From an uncultured Acetatifactor sp. (GTDB taxonomy: Bacteria > Bacillota > Clostridia > Lachnospirales > Lachnospiraceae), in assembly GCF_910585425.1 (NCBI RefSeq), contig NZ_CAJUCP010000055.1, positions 1-38,805 on the forward strand: a stretch of DNA of 38,805 nucleotides, read 5' to 3'. The translations under genes and the position numbers were made by a program. Positions 32,001-38,805 of this stretch are shown piece after piece; within the stretch, counting starts at the first letter, position 1, and every line of letters starts with the position of its first letter. A model generated the notes under the pieces. It had not been told where the DNA came from. It searched no databases and worked only from the letters and a program-made list of their open reading frames with translations.

Positions 32001-32136
32001 CCTCCTCCGGCGTCAGATATTCCATGGTGGGGAAAGCCTCCCAGGAAATCTCTCCCAGGGGCTCATACAGATCGTCCTTCAGGGTGCGCATCCAGTGCTT
32101 GACCCTGTCCTTCCACTCAGAATGTACTAATTTCAT
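29011..32136 (-). CDS. GH38 alpha-mannosidase
   Basis: The 1041-aa protein is a class II alpha-mannosidase. An N-terminal jelly-roll-like domain (about 1-250) precedes the GH38 catalytic domain, with NAHLDLAWLWPMAETYRKTE near residue 266 (zinc ligands His and Asp) and the nucleophile Asp in WLPDTFGYTAALPQI near 377. GADGGGP-type sequence (GYGDGGGPARDYIEYAKR) follows near 480. The mid and C-terminal beta domains complete the usual architecture and length. No signal peptide is present, so it works in the cytoplasm on imported oligosaccharides. The start at 32136 follows AAAGGAGAGACATC. It has a likely promoter of its own and follows a putative glycosidase and a sugar ABC transporter on the same strand. 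Confidence 0.95.
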   Translation of the reverse strand: MKLVHSEWKDRVKHWMRTLKDDLYEPLGEISWEAFPTMEYLTPEEAQKGPFQPVSPGFTWGHEWEYCWFRGNVTLPEQAKGQRIVMDLRPQGESALFVNGKAFGTFRASWVNEPHHFIEDNALSACAQGGERYDILMETYAGHFMPEAPTGGCTTGPVLPGAFEDTAEEGKRRVLGKCTYGIWNEDAYQLYMDVATLSALLTTLDETSLRAAKIAKALQEFTLIADFEQPREGRIASYKAAREALRPVMEAKNGSSAPVFYAVGNAHLDLAWLWPMAETYRKTERTFAAQLRLIEEYPEYKFIQSQPASYEMCKKYYPELFARIKEAVKGGQWIADGAMWVEPDTNMASGEALIRQLVHGKRYYKEEFDVDSKVLWLPDTFGYTAALPQILKGCGVDYLVTQKIFWSYNEGDQFPYHYFTWEGMDGSQVVSFLPTSYTYRTDPIEANNIWKNRTQMQDLDAFLMPYGYGDGGGPARDYIEYAKRQEDLEGSVKVKMAGPMEFFQDMEKEGGPVNTYVGELYFSAHRGTYTSQAAVKKNNRRNELAMREEEFWSSLGMGRGLDYDLAKADALWKELLLHQFHDILPGSSIGRVYVEANKAHEAIHSGAEELLNQALDALTERKEENAVTVWNSLSFDRKALVELPEAFAQGAKTVEGQAVPVQKTAEGVKAVVDIPSCGAVSLVPGEAAASGGSETAVSVKEDGDGYVLENSQVRAVVDGRGEVVSFVLKESGREYAAQPMNRFRLYKDVPRLFDAWDIDSNYILQEVKAATEVSVEKVGEGLEGVLKVSGRISESSFTQYIRLAADSRRLAFETEVDWKELHRLLKVSFPVDVYAENGINEMQFGYVERPAHRSRLYDKDRFEVCNHRYSALCDGSHGAAVLNDCKYGISMNGNALELTLLRAAACPEMRADNGQHSFTYAFTAWEGTFADSDVVRQGYELNVKPVVSKGAVERFSAVTVDKANVILDTMKPAEDGSGDIVLRLYEAKKAATKAEVSLQFGAAKAYLCDMLENVIEEVPVTDGKIVLPFRAFEIKTVRVKR

Positions 32137-32292
32137 GATGTCTCTCCTTTATTACATATAATTTTGAAAAAGTCGCGTCTGCAATCCCTTTCCTAAACTC
32201 CCATGCAGCCAGCCGCACCACCATACCTAAAAGTCTGGGAAGCGCAAAAACACTTCGCGGTGCCAGAATGGCTCAGGGACTTTTATAGTAAA

Positions 32293-32321
32293 AGAATAGC
32301 ACACTCCATACCTGTCTGCAA
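32293..32321 (-). promoter_or_regulatory. Likely promoter of the alpha-mannosidase gene
   Basis: On the minus strand TTGCAG (32321-32316) and TATTCT (32298-32293) are separated by 17 nt. They are located in the 233-bp gap between the putative glycosidase and the mannosidase genes. Confidence 0.5.
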
Positions 32322-32369
32322 TCAAATATTTTCCTGTACGGCACAGAAAAATACTGTATGTTGAAAATC

Positions 32370-34649
32370 TCAGCCTTTGCCGTATCTCCCCGTCACTTCC
32401 ACCGCTTTGGCCTCGCTGTCGTAGGAGATTAGCAGCGTCCGGGTCGCCTCGTCCCATTCCGCGGATACCTTTACCTCCCTGCCGTCCTCGTCCACCGCGC
32501 TCACTTCCGTCACCGCTTCGGGCAGACGCACTCTGGTGAATGCCCGGATCTTATCCGCGGTCTTTAAGCGCATGCGCACGCCCCCGTCCGTCAGGTCTGC
32601 CCGCTGCACCCTGGCGGAAGTGCCGATGACCCGGAACTTCTCCTGCTCGATCTTCGAGAAGTCGAAGAGGATGGCGTTCCCGTCCGGCCCGATCTCTTTA
32701 TTATCGATAATCCGATAATCATTTTCCATCATGTCGGCATACAGTCCCCGGAAGACCTTGGGTTCGGCGCTTATGCTCTCGTCCATGACGGCGGAGATGA
32801 TATAGGGCCCTCTGTGCAGGGTCAGGTCGTTGCGGTACTGCCAGTCCGCGCCAAGGCCCCGCAGCCCGTCCTTCACCAGCTCCCTGTACTCGTCCGCAAG
32901 CCCCTTGGCGAGGCACAGCCTGGCGGGCACCATGTTCCAGACCAGAATCCGGCCCTGGCCCAGGGCGTATCCGCCGTCTTTCGGGCTGCGCTCCATCCCA
33001 GCCATCTCGAACAGATGCTGCGCCGGGTTCTCATAGCCCGACTGTCTCCACCAGGAGGAGATTCCGTGGAAGGGATCGCTGCCGTCCCCGATGTAGAGCA
33101 ATGTGCCGCCGGACCTCACCCAGGAGATCAGGGAGGCGTTCACATCCGGCGCCTCCGGCTTGATGTACTCGTAACTCAGGATCAGGAAGCGGCAATCGTT
33201 CAGATAGCCCGCGAACCGCCTCACATTGTCCAGCTGCACCGGCTTCACGGGCAGGCCGTACTTCACCAAAGGCAGGGCCATGCCGAAGAACTGGGGGAAG
33301 GCAGGGCTCTGGATGAAGTCCTTCATCATGGAATCGTCCGCCTCGATCTCCCGCATCAGGGCCGCCGCCTGCCCCTCGTCCACCGCATTGCCGGAATTCT
33401 TGTGCAGGGCCCTGCGGAACCGCTCCTCTATGGGCTCCCCGGTGACGATCCCGTCCGGGAAGGTGCGCTGGAACAGGCCGCTGTCCGACATGAACAGCCC
33501 CACGCTGGGCACGTCCCCCTCGAAGGCGATGTCCTTCTGTTCCATATCCCCGAAGAGCTGGAACATGCCCGACAGCAGGGTGGCGTAAGTCTGAGGAATC
33601 GGCTTGGATTCCTCCGTCTCAATGCTGTCCTCGATCTTCTCCTCTATCCTGGGCTGGAGCCTGGGATATTTCCCCTCGAAGACCCTGTGGGGCCAGGGGC
33701 AGATCTCATAATGCCAGATATGGGGATGAAGGAGGGAGGCCGTGGCGGTCTTGATGTAATTGTAGCGGTAATTGTCCCAGGTATAGCCTGCCAGATCCTC
33801 TATGGGGTCGTTTAAGAACCACATCCTGCGCCCCGTCCCCTTCACCAGCTCCTGCATCACGCCGTACTCCAGGTAAGCCGTCTCGAACGTACGTTCTTTA
33901 TACACGCCCTCATAGACATTGGCCTCCCGGCTGGTGCCCGTCCATATCTGGGCGATGTAGCCGTCCACGGAGGGGATTCCGATCAGCGCCGCCTCCGGGC
34001 TCATGATCTTCCACTGGGTGTAGTTCAGGAGGCTGTGGGTGGGCACATAGAACCTTAAGTCCTTCCCGTACTTCGCCTTGGCGTATTCCTTCAGGGCCGC
34101 GCTGACCCTGTCGATGGTGCGGCAGTACAGATAGGCTTTCAGCCTGGCGGATTTGTAGCGCACGTCCAAATCCTCGTGCTGGGGCCTCCAGGGCTCCCTG
34201 TAATGGATCTCATACTCCCGCTTGAAGGCTTCCGAATACCCGCTCTTGTCCCAGAACTCCGGCTCCTCCACATGGATGGCCTCCACCCCGGCATCCACCG
34301 CAATCTTCATCCGCTCGGTGAGATACTCCGAGAAGGATACCGTGGGGACCATGTAGGGAACCGTGGGATTGTGGTTCACCTCCCCGCCGTCCCGCTGGAC
34401 CTGCCCCTCGTCCCAGTGCTTCCTGCCGTCCCATCTGCCGTCCAGGTAATCCTGGTACTCGCCCCAGGCGATTCCCGTCATCAGATGGACCACATAGCCC
34501 CGCTCCCTGTACTCCCTGATGCGCTCCGGCATGGTATCGTCGATTCCGTACACCATGACGAAATCGCAGTCCAGGTCCACGGAGGGGCGCAGCCGCTCTC
34601 CCGCCTGGTAACCGGTCAGCTCTTCTGTCTTCTCTCGAATGTATGCCAT
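32370..34649 (-). CDS. Putative glycoside hydrolase, family not recognised
   Basis: The 759-aa cytoplasmic protein has no signal peptide. The N-terminal 400 residues look like a TIM barrel, with DCDFVMVYGIDDTMPERIRE, GYVVHLMTGIAWGEYQDYL, and AIHVEEPEFWDKSGYSEAF near residue 125, whose acidic residues are candidate catalytic groups. A middle domain (about 460-620, with FLILSYEYIKPEAPDVN and SWVRSGGTLLYIGDGSDPF) resembles the glutamine-amidotransferase-like domain of GH42-type enzymes. A beta domain ends the protein. I cannot assign a CAZy family. The gene lies between the sugar transporter and the GH38 mannosidase, which implies a role on the same imported glycan. Translation starts after GGAAAGGGAGGCATATT. 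Confidence 0.7.
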   Translation of the reverse strand: MAYIREKTEELTGYQAGERLRPSVDLDCDFVMVYGIDDTMPERIREYRERGYVVHLMTGIAWGEYQDYLDGRWDGRKHWDEGQVQRDGGEVNHNPTVPYMVPTVSFSEYLTERMKIAVDAGVEAIHVEEPEFWDKSGYSEAFKREYEIHYREPWRPQHEDLDVRYKSARLKAYLYCRTIDRVSAALKEYAKAKYGKDLRFYVPTHSLLNYTQWKIMSPEAALIGIPSVDGYIAQIWTGTSREANVYEGVYKERTFETAYLEYGVMQELVKGTGRRMWFLNDPIEDLAGYTWDNYRYNYIKTATASLLHPHIWHYEICPWPHRVFEGKYPRLQPRIEEKIEDSIETEESKPIPQTYATLLSGMFQLFGDMEQKDIAFEGDVPSVGLFMSDSGLFQRTFPDGIVTGEPIEERFRRALHKNSGNAVDEGQAAALMREIEADDSMMKDFIQSPAFPQFFGMALPLVKYGLPVKPVQLDNVRRFAGYLNDCRFLILSYEYIKPEAPDVNASLISWVRSGGTLLYIGDGSDPFHGISSWWRQSGYENPAQHLFEMAGMERSPKDGGYALGQGRILVWNMVPARLCLAKGLADEYRELVKDGLRGLGADWQYRNDLTLHRGPYIISAVMDESISAEPKVFRGLYADMMENDYRIIDNKEIGPDGNAILFDFSKIEQEKFRVIGTSARVQRADLTDGGVRMRLKTADKIRAFTRVRLPEAVTEVSAVDEDGREVKVSAEWDEATRTLLISYDSEAKAVEVTGRYGKG

Positions 34650-34727
34650 AATATGCCTCCCTTTCCTTGACCGATCTCTTTCTTTGACGTATATACTTAG
34701 ACTTATATACTTTCACTTATAGAACAA

Positions 34728-34781
34728 GAGGGTGCATCTTAATCGTATATGACCTATTAAGCTGCACCCTCTCGATTTTTT
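34728..34781 (+). terminator. Terminator-like hairpin between the transporter and glycosidase genes
   Basis: GAGGGTGCA (34728-34736) and TGCACCCTC (34763-34771) form a 9-bp stem, extended by CTTAAT/ATTAAG after one mismatch. On the plus strand it is followed by TCGATTTTTT. On the minus strand, along which the flanking genes run, only TTGTTCT follows. It may be a partial terminator that lowers read-through from the transporter genes, or a 3'-end stabiliser. Confidence 0.55.
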
Positions 34782-34849
34782 GATTATTTCTTCTATATTA
34801 GAACACTATCTGGAACTGTCTGTGGGACGGTTCAGATACCCATGGCCGA

Positions 34850-36676
34850 TTAATATACGATGTCATCCCTGCTGGTGGACACCTCGGTCATGTAATCCAG
34901 GAACTCCTGCATCTTGCCGCCGTCCTGGGTTCTCAGGTACTCCTGATAATCCTCCAGGATGGACCTTGCTTCCTCTTCGGTATCAGCGAAGAACGCGCGC
35001 TCTTTGTACTCTTTCTCTTTCTCACCGTCGAATGCCCACTGGGAGAACTCGTCATATCCCTCAAATCCAGGAGCCAGTGCATCGATCGCATAGCCGGGAA
35101 TCACTTCCGCAGGCCTCTGCTTCCGATAGTCGGCCACATAAGGATCCAGTGCATCCGCCTCGAAAGGTCCGGGCTCGCCGAACCACAGGTTGTTCTTCTT
35201 CGCCACATAGGTCCTGCTGGCCATGTACATGATGCCTCTCTCGCGCAGCTCTTCCTTTACGGCCTCGGCGTTCTCGGCATATCTTGCGGTGAGGTCGGCG
35301 TTCATCCTGGGCTGTCCCTGCTCGTTCAGCTCGTAGGTGTCTCCCTCAAAGCCGTAGCAGATCAGCTTGGTGCCCTCTTTGCTGTTCAGGTAGTCCAGCC
35401 AGGTCAGAGCAGCGTCGATGTTGGAGCAGGTGGTAGGGAATACGATGGCAGGAGAGCCGCTTCTTCCTTCGGACTCAATCTGTACCAGAGGAGAGCCGTC
35501 CTTGTAGTTCAAAGGTCCTACAGGGATATATCTCATCTCCGGATGGGTATCGTACAGGCCTGTCAGCTTGGTGGCATCCACAGTTATGCCGTACTGTGCG
35601 CAGGAGAACAGAGCGGTGCCGTTGCCCACCTTCTCCTTGCCGCGGTCATCGGTCTGGGTGAAGCACTCTTTGTCCAGAATGCCTTCATGTACCATCTCCC
35701 AGATGAACAGCTGCTTGTTCACATAGTCCTCTGTCAGGTTGAAATGAGTCATCTTGCCGTTCTCATCCAGCGCGTAGGAGGTCAGCTTCTTCTCGCTGAA
35801 GCTCTGGGCGTAATCGTCATAGCTCCAGCCATTGTGATAGGTGGTAGCCACGATACAGTCATTGCCGTTGATATCCTTGAAGCCGTAGTCCCTTGCCTGC
35901 TTCATGAAATCCATCAATTGCTCGGAGGTCTTGATGGTGGAGACGTCCACGCCAAGAGCCTCAGGCACATCGCCTCTTACGAATACGCCATATCCCCACA
36001 GAGCGATATCCTCTTTGCTGCCTGCCACCTCGGTGGGCAGTACATATCTGGCGCCGCTCTCTGTCTCGATGTCGTTCTCCAGATACTTGGTGCTGATGAC
36101 ACCGATGTCATAAGCATCCGCAATGTTGGGATAGTTGGGAACCATATCCTTGATGTCGATCAGACGGCCTTCGTTCCCGCCCTTCTTGATGACGCCGGTC
36201 TCGCCTGCCGTGCCGCCCCAGTAGGGTGCATTGATCATGTCGGGCATGTCGCCGGTGGCGAAGATCTGGTTCAGCTTCTCTGTCTCGGACATGTTGATGC
36301 CCTCGAACTCTACGGTGACGCCGATTTTGTCGCGGATGGCCTTGGCCACATCGTTGTTGTACTGGTCGTCAGCGGTCTTGAATCCGCCGTTCCAGCAGAT
36401 CAGCATCTTCAACTGGACGTCGTCGAACTTCTTATACTTGTTCCCGTCCTCGTCCACATAGAACTCTCCGTCGTCGGCCGCGGCCTGTCCGTCATCTCCG
36501 GACTCTTCGGCCTCCTCTCCCCCAGCCTGGGACTCTTCTCCCGCTGTACTGGACTCTTCCTGCCCCCCCTGGGAGCCTGAAGCCTCGCTGCTCCCACTGT
36601 CTCCGCTTCCGCAGCCGGTGAGCGCGCTTGCAGCCATGGCTGCGGACAACAGCAATGCCATTGCCTTTTTCTTCAT
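34850..36676 (-). CDS. Sugar ABC transporter solute-binding lipoprotein
   Basis: The 608-aa protein has a lipoprotein signal peptide (MKKKAMALLLSAAMAASALT-GC) with lipidated Cys22. A Ser/Glu/Gly-rich spacer follows (about 24-75). The rest is a periplasmic-binding fold of extracellular family 1, with KLNQIFATGDMPDMINAPYW and ALTWLDYLNSKEGTKLICYG-type segments typical of the large LipO/LplA proteins of Lachnospiraceae and Paenibacillus. It delivers an oligosaccharide to the two permeases encoded upstream. The start at 36676 follows GGAGGAAACAAGTT; the open frame runs 19 codons further but those do not resemble a signal peptide. No ATPase subunit is in the window, so a shared MsmX-like ATPase elsewhere is expected. 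Confidence 0.93.
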   Translation of the reverse strand: MKKKAMALLLSAAMAASALTGCGSGDSGSSEASGSQGGQEESSTAGEESQAGGEEAEESGDDGQAAADDGEFYVDEDGNKYKKFDDVQLKMLICWNGGFKTADDQYNNDVAKAIRDKIGVTVEFEGINMSETEKLNQIFATGDMPDMINAPYWGGTAGETGVIKKGGNEGRLIDIKDMVPNYPNIADAYDIGVISTKYLENDIETESGARYVLPTEVAGSKEDIALWGYGVFVRGDVPEALGVDVSTIKTSEQLMDFMKQARDYGFKDINGNDCIVATTYHNGWSYDDYAQSFSEKKLTSYALDENGKMTHFNLTEDYVNKQLFIWEMVHEGILDKECFTQTDDRGKEKVGNGTALFSCAQYGITVDATKLTGLYDTHPEMRYIPVGPLNYKDGSPLVQIESEGRSGSPAIVFPTTCSNIDAALTWLDYLNSKEGTKLICYGFEGDTYELNEQGQPRMNADLTARYAENAEAVKEELRERGIMYMASRTYVAKKNNLWFGEPGPFEADALDPYVADYRKQRPAEVIPGYAIDALAPGFEGYDEFSQWAFDGEKEKEYKERAFFADTEEEARSILEDYQEYLRTQDGGKMQEFLDYMTEVSTSRDDIVY

Positions 36677-36738
36677 AACTTGTTTCCTCCTTCTATTTTG
36701 GTTTTCTACCATATATTTCGGGTAAAGGGACATTCAGA

Positions 36739-37626
36739 TCATCCCTTTACAGAACCGACCATGACGCCTTTCACGTAATACTTCTGCAGGAAAGGATATA
36801 CCACTACGATAGGCATCGTCAGAATCATGACGAACGCCATCTGCAGGGACTGGGAGGTGTAGGTGGTCATGCCGCCTGCGGCTGCCGTCTCCTGTCCCAC
36901 CTTGACCTGGCTGCCTGCGGAAGCCTCCGCAAGGAGCCTCTGCAGCACCGTGGCTGCAGGATAGAGCTTTGCCTGGCTCTGATAGTAAGCGCCGGTGAAC
37001 CAGTCGTTCCATTTGCCCACGCCGACGAACAGCGCCAGGGTGGCCAGAATCGGTTTGGACAAAGGCAGATAAATCCTGGTGAGGATGGTCCAATCTCCCG
37101 CCCCGTCCAGCTGCGCCGATTCCCGCAGTTCATAGGGTATGCCTTGGAAGTTCGCCCGCATCAGTATGAAGTTCGTGAAGCTGAATAGGCTGGGTATGAC
37201 GTACAGCCAGAAGCTGGAGGTCAGCTTCAGGTCCCTCAGCACCATGAAGTAGGGAATCATGCCGCCGCTGAAAATCGTGGTAAAGTACCAGAAAAAGCTG
37301 AATATGTTCCTCCCCGGCAGGGTCTTCACCGTCAGGGCGTAAGCCACCAGCGCCGTCAGCAGCAGGCTCAACACCAACACGAGCAGGGTGGCCGACACGG
37401 AAATCCGCAGGGAGGGAGCAATCCTGTCATCGTTGAACGCCTTGGCGTAGTTCTCCCAAGTGAGGGCTCTGGGGAAGAACCATACGCCGCCCCGCATGAA
37501 GTCGCGGCCCTCGTTCAGGGATGCCACCAGCACGTACCAGAACGGGTAGAACGTGGCCAGTCCCAGGAACCCAAGGAATGTATAGTTGAATATCTTAAAT
37601 ATCTTCTGACCTCTGGTCTCTCTCAT
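36739..37626 (-). CDS. Carbohydrate ABC transporter permease (LplC-like)
   Basis: The 295-aa protein is a MalG-type inner-membrane permease with six predicted helices. The EAA loop is at about residues 178-200 (ELRESAQLDGAGDWTILTRI), followed by YLPLSKPILATLALF. It ends with the typical QKYYVKGVMVGSVKG. It follows the other permease by 15 nt and precedes the binding protein by 62 nt. GGAGGAGAGCGAAG precedes the start. It works with the LplB-like permease to import an oligosaccharide. Confidence 0.95.
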   Translation of the reverse strand: MRETRGQKIFKIFNYTFLGFLGLATFYPFWYVLVASLNEGRDFMRGGVWFFPRALTWENYAKAFNDDRIAPSLRISVSATLLVLVLSLLLTALVAYALTVKTLPGRNIFSFFWYFTTIFSGGMIPYFMVLRDLKLTSSFWLYVIPSLFSFTNFILMRANFQGIPYELRESAQLDGAGDWTILTRIYLPLSKPILATLALFVGVGKWNDWFTGAYYQSQAKLYPAATVLQRLLAEASAGSQVKVGQETAAAGGMTTYTSQSLQMAFVMILTMPIVVVYPFLQKYYVKGVMVGSVKG

Positions 37627-37641
37627 CTTCGCTCTCCTCCT

Positions 37642-38598
37642 TTACCACAATCCGATTTCGGCATACTTGTTCGTCAGATGGTTCGTTATCGTCACCATCC
37701 CTAAGGAAATCACCGAACGGACAAGGTTGATGGCCGTAGCGTACTCGAACTTGCCGTACCGGATACCTGTCTGCAGGATGTAGGTGTCCAGAACCTGGGA
37801 AAGCTCCAGGTTCGCGGGCTGCTGCAGCAGCAGGAGCTGATCCATGTCCGCGCCCAGGATGCCGCCCATCCTCATGATGAACATGATGCCAATGGTGGTG
37901 GCGATGCCCGGGATGGTCACATGCCAGGTGCACTGCCAGCGGCTGGCGCCATCGATGGTGGCCGCCTCGTAGAGCCCCTGATCCACGCCGGTGATGGCGG
38001 ACAGGTATACGATGGAGCCCCATCCTACGTTCTTCCAGATATCCGTCAGGATGGCCAGCGGGTAGAACGCTCCCCTCTCTCCCAGCACGAAGATGGGCTC
38101 CAGTCCCATGGACTTGCGGATATCGTTGAAGATGCCGCCGTAGGGGGAGAAGATTGCCGTCAGGATCGTCACCACCACGGCCCAGGATACGAAGTTGGGC
38201 AGATAGCTCATGGTCTGTATGACGCTCTTGTATTTCTTCGCCCGCACCTCATTCAACAGCAGGGCCAGAATGATAGGGGCCGGGAAGCAGATGACAATCT
38301 TCATGATACTGATCACCAGCGTATTGCGGGTGGTAATCCAGAACTCAGGGGAGGTCATGAATGCCTTGAAATGCTTCAACCCCGCCCATTCGCTGCCATA
38401 AATCCCCAAGTCGAACCGATAGTTCTTGAAGGCCAGAGTAAGGCCTCCCATCGGTATGTAAGCGAACACAATAATCGAGAGCAGACAGGGCAGCATGAAC
38501 ACATACAATAACCAATGTTTCTTAATCTCCACCCAAAGCCTCTTCCTGTTGTAGGCTTTCTGTTCCGGGCTCAATACAGCCCTTGCCGTCTTTGCCAT
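37642..38598 (-). CDS. Carbohydrate ABC transporter permease (LplB-like)
   Basis: The 318-aa protein is a MalF-type permease with six predicted membrane helices. The EAA motif is GLYEAATIDGASRWQCTWHV near residue 210, followed by the conserved TIPGIATTIGIMF. The N-terminus begins MAKTARAVLSPEQKAYNRKR ahead of a first membrane helix. ATG 38598 is taken as start; a GTG two codons earlier (38604) is equally placed relative to the GGAAAGGG site. It is the first gene of the transporter operon and has a clear promoter upstream. Confidence 0.94.
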   Translation of the reverse strand: MAKTARAVLSPEQKAYNRKRLWVEIKKHWLLYVFMLPCLLSIIVFAYIPMGGLTLAFKNYRFDLGIYGSEWAGLKHFKAFMTSPEFWITTRNTLVISIMKIVICFPAPIILALLLNEVRAKKYKSVIQTMSYLPNFVSWAVVVTILTAIFSPYGGIFNDIRKSMGLEPIFVLGERGAFYPLAILTDIWKNVGWGSIVYLSAITGVDQGLYEAATIDGASRWQCTWHVTIPGIATTIGIMFIMRMGGILGADMDQLLLLQQPANLELSQVLDTYILQTGIRYGKFEYATAINLVRSVISLGMVTITNHLTNKYAEIGLW

Positions 38599-38718
38599 AC
38601 GCACACCATCCCTTTCCTCATCACTTTATGTAGTCCTGAATTTTGACATGACATTACATGCATTGTTTGATATGGTTTCCACTTTCAATTTTGCTATTTG
38701 CCATGTCTTTCTTGCTCA

Positions 38719-38747
38719 ATCATAGCACATTGTTATGCATGACGCAA
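38719..38747 (-). promoter_or_regulatory. Promoter of the sugar transporter operon
   Basis: On the minus strand TTGCGT (38747-38742) and TATGAT (38724-38719) are spaced by 17 nt, about 120 nt ahead of the first permease gene. The leader between promoter and gene is AT-rich and has no other ORF. No regulator gene is visible within the window. Confidence 0.6.
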
Positions 38748-38805
38748 TATCTTTGGTGTTAGTCAGTAACTGGGTCGGTATACCTTTAAGTCCGTTTAAT
38801 GGGAC

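Overview
The window looks like chromosomal DNA of a gut-type Lachnospiraceae (Clostridia). The genes are GC-rich with strong AGGAGG-type ribosome binding sites. The families present are typical of that group: an LplB/LplC-type sugar ABC transporter with a lipoprotein binding protein, a GH38 alpha-mannosidase, Rpn/PD-(D/E)XK and DUF4143 remnants, and a Firmicutes type VII secretion (T7SS) ATPase. The organism is inferred from gene content only; there is no rRNA or tRNA in the window.

Layout. Positions 1-4.1 kb (minus strand) hold a small orphan ORF, an L-cysteine desulfidase-family enzyme, a nitrilase-superfamily amidohydrolase paired with a small membrane protein, and a TVP38/DedA-like membrane protein. 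The amidohydrolase is preceded by an unusual array of four exact 18-bp repeats, each carrying its own Shine-Dalgarno and ATG. Positions 4.3-16.9 kb form one ten-gene minus-strand operon. In transcription order it encodes a Sel1/TPR-like protein, an EssC-type FHA/FtsK ATPase, a YukD-like ubiquitin fold, a WXG100 protein, a 279-aa protein of unknown role, a second WXG100 protein, a WXG-containing protein with a C-terminal cysteine-peptidase-like domain, a third WXG100 protein, a PP2C phosphatase, and a transmembrane Ser/Thr kinase. No EsaA, EssA or classical EssB/YukC is seen. The kinase has the cytoplasmic-kinase, single-TM, extracellular-domain layout that EssB has as a pseudokinase. This is the most interesting system here: a compact, apparently phospho-regulated T7SS with its own candidate peptidase effector.

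Positions 17.0-19.3 kb (plus) carry an ArsR-type repressor and an ABC exporter, divergent from the T7SS operon. Positions 19.3-22.5 kb hold an Rpn C-terminal-type ORF, a DUF1266-like lipoprotein, a YbaK/EbsC-type aminoacyl-tRNA deacylase, and an internally deleted PD-(D/E)XK gene. Positions 22.6-27.5 kb are a sharply AT-rich island with three plus-strand genes: a helical protein of unknown function, a large lipoprotein, and a secreted DNA/RNA non-specific nuclease. It is bordered by two gene remnants and is probably horizontally acquired. Positions 27.5-28.9 kb hold a truncated DUF4143 ATPase tail and an endonuclease/exonuclease/phosphatase-family enzyme.

Positions 29.0-38.8 kb (minus) are a glycan-use locus. 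Two permeases and a solute-binding lipoprotein are followed by a 759-aa putative glycoside hydrolase of no family I can name and a GH38 alpha-mannosidase. The operon promoter is visible near 38.73 kb and a second promoter lies before the mannosidase. The likely logic is import of a mannose-containing oligosaccharide followed by cytoplasmic trimming.
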